In this document: piece after piece, positions 15,727 to 18,174 of the stretch
Position numbering within the stretch: position 1 is the first letter of the stretch
Layout: every line of letters starts with the position of its first letter
NCBI GenBank assembly: GCA_039795755.1
Contig: JBDKLF010000032.1
Span: 1 to 18,174 of the forward strand
Direction: 5' to 3'
DNA: 18,174 bases
DNA from: JANNXY01 sp039795755
GTDB taxonomy: Bacteria; Patescibacteriota; Minisyncoccia; Phycocordibacterales; CAIZIN01
Program-made: the position numbers and the translations under genes
Notes under the pieces: model-generated
Database searches by the model: none
What the model was told of the DNA's origin: nothing
Seen by the model: only the letters and a program-made list of their open reading frames with translations

Positions 15727-15931
15727 CAGGACTACAGAATTCCTCGAACGCCCCGTTATTATCGCTTTTCTGAGGTTGTTCAGGGATATGACCCCAACCG
15801 CGTACAGCGCCTCTATTCTTTCGAGGTTCGGTAAGAATACTGCGACATAGTGTGCATTGTTGCACTCCATCCACTACCTCTCCGCAAGTGTTGAAATCAC
15901 ATCTTGGACAGTAATAAGCGTTTATTTTCAT
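15719..15931 (-). CDS. 70-aa zinc-ribbon protein in the tRNA-Trp-controlled operon
   Basis: I do not recognise a family. The first half contains CPRC (8-11), a further Cys at 16, then CTLC (26-29): two CxxC knuckles about 14 residues apart, as in rubredoxin-like or zinc-ribbon folds, so one zinc is probably bound. The second half (LTEPRKNRGAVRGWGHIPEQPQ) is basic, then polar and probably disordered. The ATG overlaps the stop of the upstream 95-aa gene (ATGA), which indicates translational coupling. Both genes lie between a T-box leader and trpS. A small Cys-rich protein under tRNA-Trp control recalls anti-TRAP of Bacillus, but there is no sequence similarity to claim. Confidence 0.75.
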   Translation of the reverse strand: MKINAYYCPRCDFNTCGEVVDGVQQCTLCRSILTEPRKNRGAVRGWGHIPEQPQKSDNNGAFEEFCSPDG

Positions 15932-16215
15932 ATCTTAAGAATTCTTTTGGCAAGATCTGCAGCAAATGAGGTGGGCAAGGTTTTTTGGTAGAAAGAGCCT
16001 AAAACACACACATCAGCAACGACAACTTCATTATTCTTGACCACCAGTGATCCGATTTCTTTCCACCCATCATCATTCTTGAAAAGAAAAAGCAGTAGAG
16101 AGGTCTCATTTTCTTTTTGCTCAATTTCCCATTTAATGTTCGGTTTGGGCACAGGAAATTGATTTTCTACCTCTCTCATGAAAAGGTCGAATAATTCTAA
16201 ATCAGGTTTGTTCAT
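15928..16215 (-). CDS. 95-aa hypothetical protein directly after the tRNA-Trp T-box
   Basis: I do not recognise a family. From MNKPDLELFDLFMREVENQF the protein looks like a small alpha/beta fold: an N-terminal amphipathic helix, then alternating strands (IKWEIEQ, TSLLLFLFKN, EIGSLVVKNNEVVVADV), and a C-terminal helix (SFAADLAKRILKI). It has no signal peptide, membrane segment or cysteine cluster. The open frame continues 42 codons upstream to an ATG at 16341, but that part is the T-box and terminator read as protein, so I start at 16215, 29 bases after the terminator. It is coupled to the zinc-ribbon gene by an ATGA overlap, so the two products may interact. Confidence 0.75.
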   Translation of the reverse strand: MNKPDLELFDLFMREVENQFPVPKPNIKWEIEQKENETSLLLFLFKNDDGWKEIGSLVVKNNEVVVADVCVLGSFYQKTLPTSFAADLAKRILKI

Positions 16216-16243
16216 ATATTTAAAGAGCTCTGTGGTGAAATGC

Positions 16244-16293
16244 AAAAATCCCACCCTCATTACGCAACAAAATTGCATAATAAGGGCGGGATT
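16244..16293 (-). terminator. T-box terminator hairpin of the Trp leader
   Basis: A 21-pair stem (three G-U pairs) from AATCCCGCCC... around a 5-base loop closes with ...GGGTGGGATT and runs into TTTT. Its 5' arm contains the CGCCCTTA that the antiterminator needs, so the two structures exclude each other. Confidence 0.93.
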
Positions 16294-16483
16294 CTTAAGA
16301 ATTCGCGGTGCCACCTTACTTGTTTCTTTACCGTCTAACAACGGCTATCTCTGTTACGGGAGATCCCGAATTTCCACGCATCATTTAGATTTTGCAGAAA
16401 TCATCCTTGTTTACACATATTTGGACCCAATCCCTCAGGCTTTCGCCGAGGGATCCAAATGGATTTTATAGTTGTAATGTCTG
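16244..16483 (-). ncRNA. T-box riboswitch leader, apparently tRNA-Trp specific, with very short Stem I
   Basis: The minus strand carries the T-box AAGGTGGCACCGCG at 16317-16304. Antiterminator: TAAGG (16318-16314) with CCTTA (16285-16281), bulge TGGCACC, and GCG (16306-16304) with CGC (16288-16286). Stem I is a compact hairpin: ATTTGGA (16460-16454) pairs with TCCAAAT (16425-16419), enclosing TCCCTCGGC/GCCTGAGGGA capped by a GAAA tetraloop, with unpaired TTGGG (16430-16426) on the 3' side. TGG followed by G in that bulge reads as a Trp specifier. TGGC matches a G73 discriminator, as in tRNA-Trp. Two further small hairpins (CGGG/CCCG and CCGT/ACGG) lie before the T-box. trpS is downstream. Confidence 0.92.
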
Positions 16484-16489
16484 GAGAGG

Positions 16490-16518
16490 ATTATAAATAA
16501 ACTCAAGGTGACTGTCAA
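16490..16518 (-). promoter_or_regulatory. Perfect consensus promoter of the Trp T-box operon
   Basis: TTGACA (16518-16513), an exact 17-base spacer, and TATAAT (16495-16490) match the sigma-70-type consensus at all 12 positions. The -35 box overlaps the TGA stop of the upstream gene (16517-16515). Initiation is expected near 16483, giving a leader of about 270 bases. A consensus promoter is what an attenuator-controlled operon would be expected to use. Confidence 0.85.
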
Positions 16519-17126
16519 TCAATGAATTTGAATGAGTTGAGCATGTGCTCTATTGTTTGCCGATCTGACTCATTAGAAATATTTCCTTTTGATATCATAA
16601 TATCACCATCCGTCCAATCACATTGTTCTAAATCAATATGTTTTTTTAATTCACATGTAACCTCGTAATTTTTAACCTCAACTCTTCCAATGATAAATCC
16701 GTCACTACTCCATTTTGAATGAAGTCGATTAGAGAATTTTACCAAAGTTGCGAATACTTGCTTTGAATTTGAAAGCAACAAATTAGTTTCAATTGAAGAG
16801 GATGAAATTTGTCTATTGGTTACCAATGATGTCTCTGCTGGGATACCATCTGTTGGAAAACCATTTGGTAGCACTACAAAGCTAGTAATATTTCTGCGGA
16901 ATCCTGAGCCCGAATCTAGTTTTGTAGAACTAAAAGAAATGGTTGGAAATATCTGATCGTTAATTTCTGTGATGTGCCAATTTTCAGGATAGCTAATACT
17001 GAATCCAAAATCTGTGTTTTTGTACTCTTTCCAGACTAGATTTTTATCTATATTTTTTTTATTTAAAAGCAATAGTCCAAGTAATACTATTATTGAAAAA
17101 ATTAATATCTTTATTATCTTATTCAT
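16515..17126 (-). CDS. Membrane-anchored hypothetical protein with a PsbP-like 'YPENW' segment
   Basis: The 203-aa protein starts at the ATG of MNKIIKILIFSIIVLLGLLLL, giving a clear N-terminal signal anchor (about 3-21) without a lipobox cysteine. An extension to 17174 would run through a terminator hairpin and is rejected. After the anchor, YKNTDFGFSISYPENWHITE is the motif found in many extracellular beta-rich domains loosely related to PsbP. The rest alternates strands, with two Cys near the C-terminus in VTCELKKHIDLEQCDW, possibly a disulfide. The role is unknown; it is probably displayed on the outer face of the membrane. It sits downstream of a peptidase gene but behind a strong terminator, and its own promoter is not visible. 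Confidence 0.75.
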   Translation of the reverse strand: MNKIIKILIFSIIVLLGLLLLNKKNIDKNLVWKEYKNTDFGFSISYPENWHITEINDQIFPTISFSSTKLDSGSGFRRNITSFVVLPNGFPTDGIPAETSLVTNRQISSSSIETNLLLSNSKQVFATLVKFSNRLHSKWSSDGFIIGRVEVKNYEVTCELKKHIDLEQCDWTDGDIMISKGNISNESDRQTIEHMLNSFKFID

Positions 17127-17128
17127 AT

Positions 17129-17170
17129 AAAAAGGTTTACAATAGCGGTTACTACGCACTATTGTAAACC
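17129..17170 (-). terminator. Strong intrinsic terminator after the M23 peptidase gene
   Basis: On the minus strand GGTTTACAATAG (17170-17159) and CTATTGTAAACC (17145-17134) form a perfect 12-pair stem with a 13-base loop, followed by TTTTT (17133-17129). It starts 7 bases after the peptidase stop and ends only 2 bases before the ATG of the next gene. Confidence 0.88.
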
Positions 17171-17176
17171 ACAAGC

Positions 17177-18174
17177 TTACCTTTCGCTATTTGATGATGT
17201 GTAGAACTTCGGCTTTTGAAGAGTTCCTACTTTGTAGTCGGTAATCAATCTTCCATCAATCATAGTATTCCTCAAACTGTTATCTTTACCACCTTCGTGA
17301 TAAATACTTATGTGAATATGGATACCTGTTGAAGCTGCTCCAGATGACCCCATTATTCCAAGTTTCTTTCCCTGTTTGATGTAATCACCTTTTGCAACAT
17401 TAGGCCAATTAGCCATGTGGCAGTAGACGCTTTGATAACCAGTTTTTACGTCTCCGTCTCCATCGTGGTCGATTTTAACATAGTTACCATTGTATTTTGA
17501 ATCAGACCCAACCTCATATACCACGCCGTCTGCACAAGCAAGAATTGGAACGTTATTTTGGATAACAGATGCTTTCCCGCTTTTGACAACTGCTACAAAA
17601 TCAAGAGAATAGTAAGCTTTCTTGGTGTGAAAAGAATCATCAACACCATCCTCTGATTTACCACCGGCCTCAACAGTGAGTCTCCACTCCTTCCCTCCGG
17701 GTAACGGCAGCTTGAAGTCGGGCACTTCATCCTTGTAAGTGACCACTGCGCAGGCGCAATCGTCACTATCGGACTCGCGGCTTGGGAAGTAGTAATACTT
17801 GTTATCATTCTGCTCCGGATAGAGCAAAATGCCATAGTTCATACTTGGGTCATCTACCCAGTATTCGTAGAGCGCGGTGATGTCGATCACCATTCCGTCC
17901 TTCTTGCTGATACTGAAGGGTCCGATGGGATATCCCCTCAAGTTATCAGTGATTTTTGACTTCTTCTCATTCCACGGTGTCGTGAGGAGATAGATGGTGG
18001 CAGAGGTAACGAGATTGTTGTTCTTGTTCCGAGCCTTGTCAGGCTTCAGATACAAGACCACCGACTCGATTTCTTTGCTGGTATCCACCTCGCTCCAGTC
18101 GAACTTCCAGAAACCGAAATACCGGTCTCCCCACCCACCAATGCGGATGTAGTCTCCGTTCTGAGCTGTTGTTG
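17177..18174 (-). CDS. Exported DNRLRE-domain / M23 (LytM-type) metallopeptidase, 5' end missing
   Basis: The frame is open to the right edge (it reads on through YIRIGGWGDRYFGFWKFDW), so the N-terminus, probably including a signal peptide, lies outside the window; the GTG at 18088 is internal. The first visible domain resembles a DNRLRE/CBM96 beta-sandwich: YFGFWKFDWSEV, IESVVLYL, TPWNE, VIDITALYEYW, NYGILL and SRES. The second is an M23 zinc endopeptidase with H-x8-D (HTKKAYYSLD), YCHM, and HxH in GIHIHISI, so metal ligands are complete. Such enzymes cut peptidoglycan cross-bridges or act on other cells' walls. The DNRLRE half is near 52% GC, the peptidase half near 40%. It ends at a strong terminator. 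Confidence 0.85.
   Translation of the reverse strand, partial: TTAQNGDYIRIGGWGDRYFGFWKFDWSEVDTSKEIESVVLYLKPDKARNKNNNLVTSATIYLLTTPWNEKKSKITDNLRGYPIGPFSISKKDGMVIDITALYEYWVDDPSMNYGILLYPEQNDNKYYYFPSRESDSDDCACAVVTYKDEVPDFKLPLPGGKEWRLTVEAGGKSEDGVDDSFHTKKAYYSLDFVAVVKSGKASVIQNNVPILACADGVVYEVGSDSKYNGNYVKIDHDGDGDVKTGYQSVYCHMANWPNVAKGDYIKQGKKLGIMGSSGAASTGIHIHISIYHEGGKDNSLRNTMIDGRLITDYKVGTLQKPKFYTSSNSER

Noticed and set aside
16216..16341. 42-codon N-terminal extension of the 95-aa gene, from an ATG at 16341
   Set aside because: It is the T-box sequence, antiterminator and terminator stem read as protein. The ATG at 16215 after the terminator is the sensible start.
1..18174. Recoded genetic code (TGA as Gly or Trp), as in some Patescibacteria
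   Set aside because: TGA is used as a stop at sensible gene ends (for example 15928 and 16515), and full-length proteins contain Trp from TGG and normal Gly codons.
1..18174. CRISPR array, tRNA or rRNA gene, insertion sequence or prophage
   Set aside because: No regularly spaced direct repeats, cloverleaf-like segments, transposase or integrase motifs, or terminal repeats were seen. The inverted repeats found are all explained by terminators or T-box leaders.

Overview
The window reads as a chromosomal segment of a small-genome bacterium of about 40-45% GC. It looks like a member of the Candidate Phyla Radiation (Patescibacteria, perhaps Parcubacteria). This placement is inferred from gene content and style: compact genes, many short hypothetical membrane proteins, a short archaeal-type AspRS, a PspC-domain miniprotein beside scpAB, and almost no Shine-Dalgarno motifs. 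No rRNA or taxonomic marker is in the window. The standard genetic code is used; TGA ends several genes.

Region 1 (about 7350 down to 1, minus strand) looks like one long operon. It begins with a promoter and an intact T-box tRNA-sensing leader, followed by aspS, a pspC-like gene, scpA, scpB, a D,D-carboxypeptidase, mraY, ftsW and murG. A tRNA-responsive attenuator therefore sits in front of genes for aspartyl-tRNA synthesis, chromosome condensation, lipid I/II synthesis and septal wall synthesis. An internal promoter candidate lies at the carboxypeptidase/mraY junction.

Region 2 (7330-9260, plus strand) is a HelD/UvrD-like helicase. Its promoter overlaps the aspS promoter back to back. Its leader holds a short ORF whose stop codon lies inside an intrinsic-terminator hairpin, so it looks like an attenuator.

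Region 3 (9250-12851, minus strand) is a short operon: a 60-aa membrane protein, an ABC exporter and a GlcD-type FAD oxidase. It diverges from a second ABC exporter on the plus strand (12881-14716), which has a good promoter and its own terminator.

Region 4 (14718-16518, minus strand) has a perfect consensus promoter (TTGACA-17-TATAAT) and a second T-box leader. The leader has a very short Stem I and an apparent TGG (Trp) specifier. It is followed by two unrecognised small genes, the second a zinc-ribbon protein, and then trpS. This is the most interesting part of the window, because two unknown proteins appear to be under tRNA-Trp control.

Region 5 (16515-18174, minus strand) is a membrane-anchored hypothetical protein downstream of a DNRLRE/M23 metallopeptidase gene. 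The peptidase gene runs off the right edge, so its N-terminus is missing, and a strong terminator separates the two genes. Every intergenic stretch over 150 bases is occupied by the leader structures described. I saw no tRNA or rRNA gene, CRISPR array or insertion sequence.
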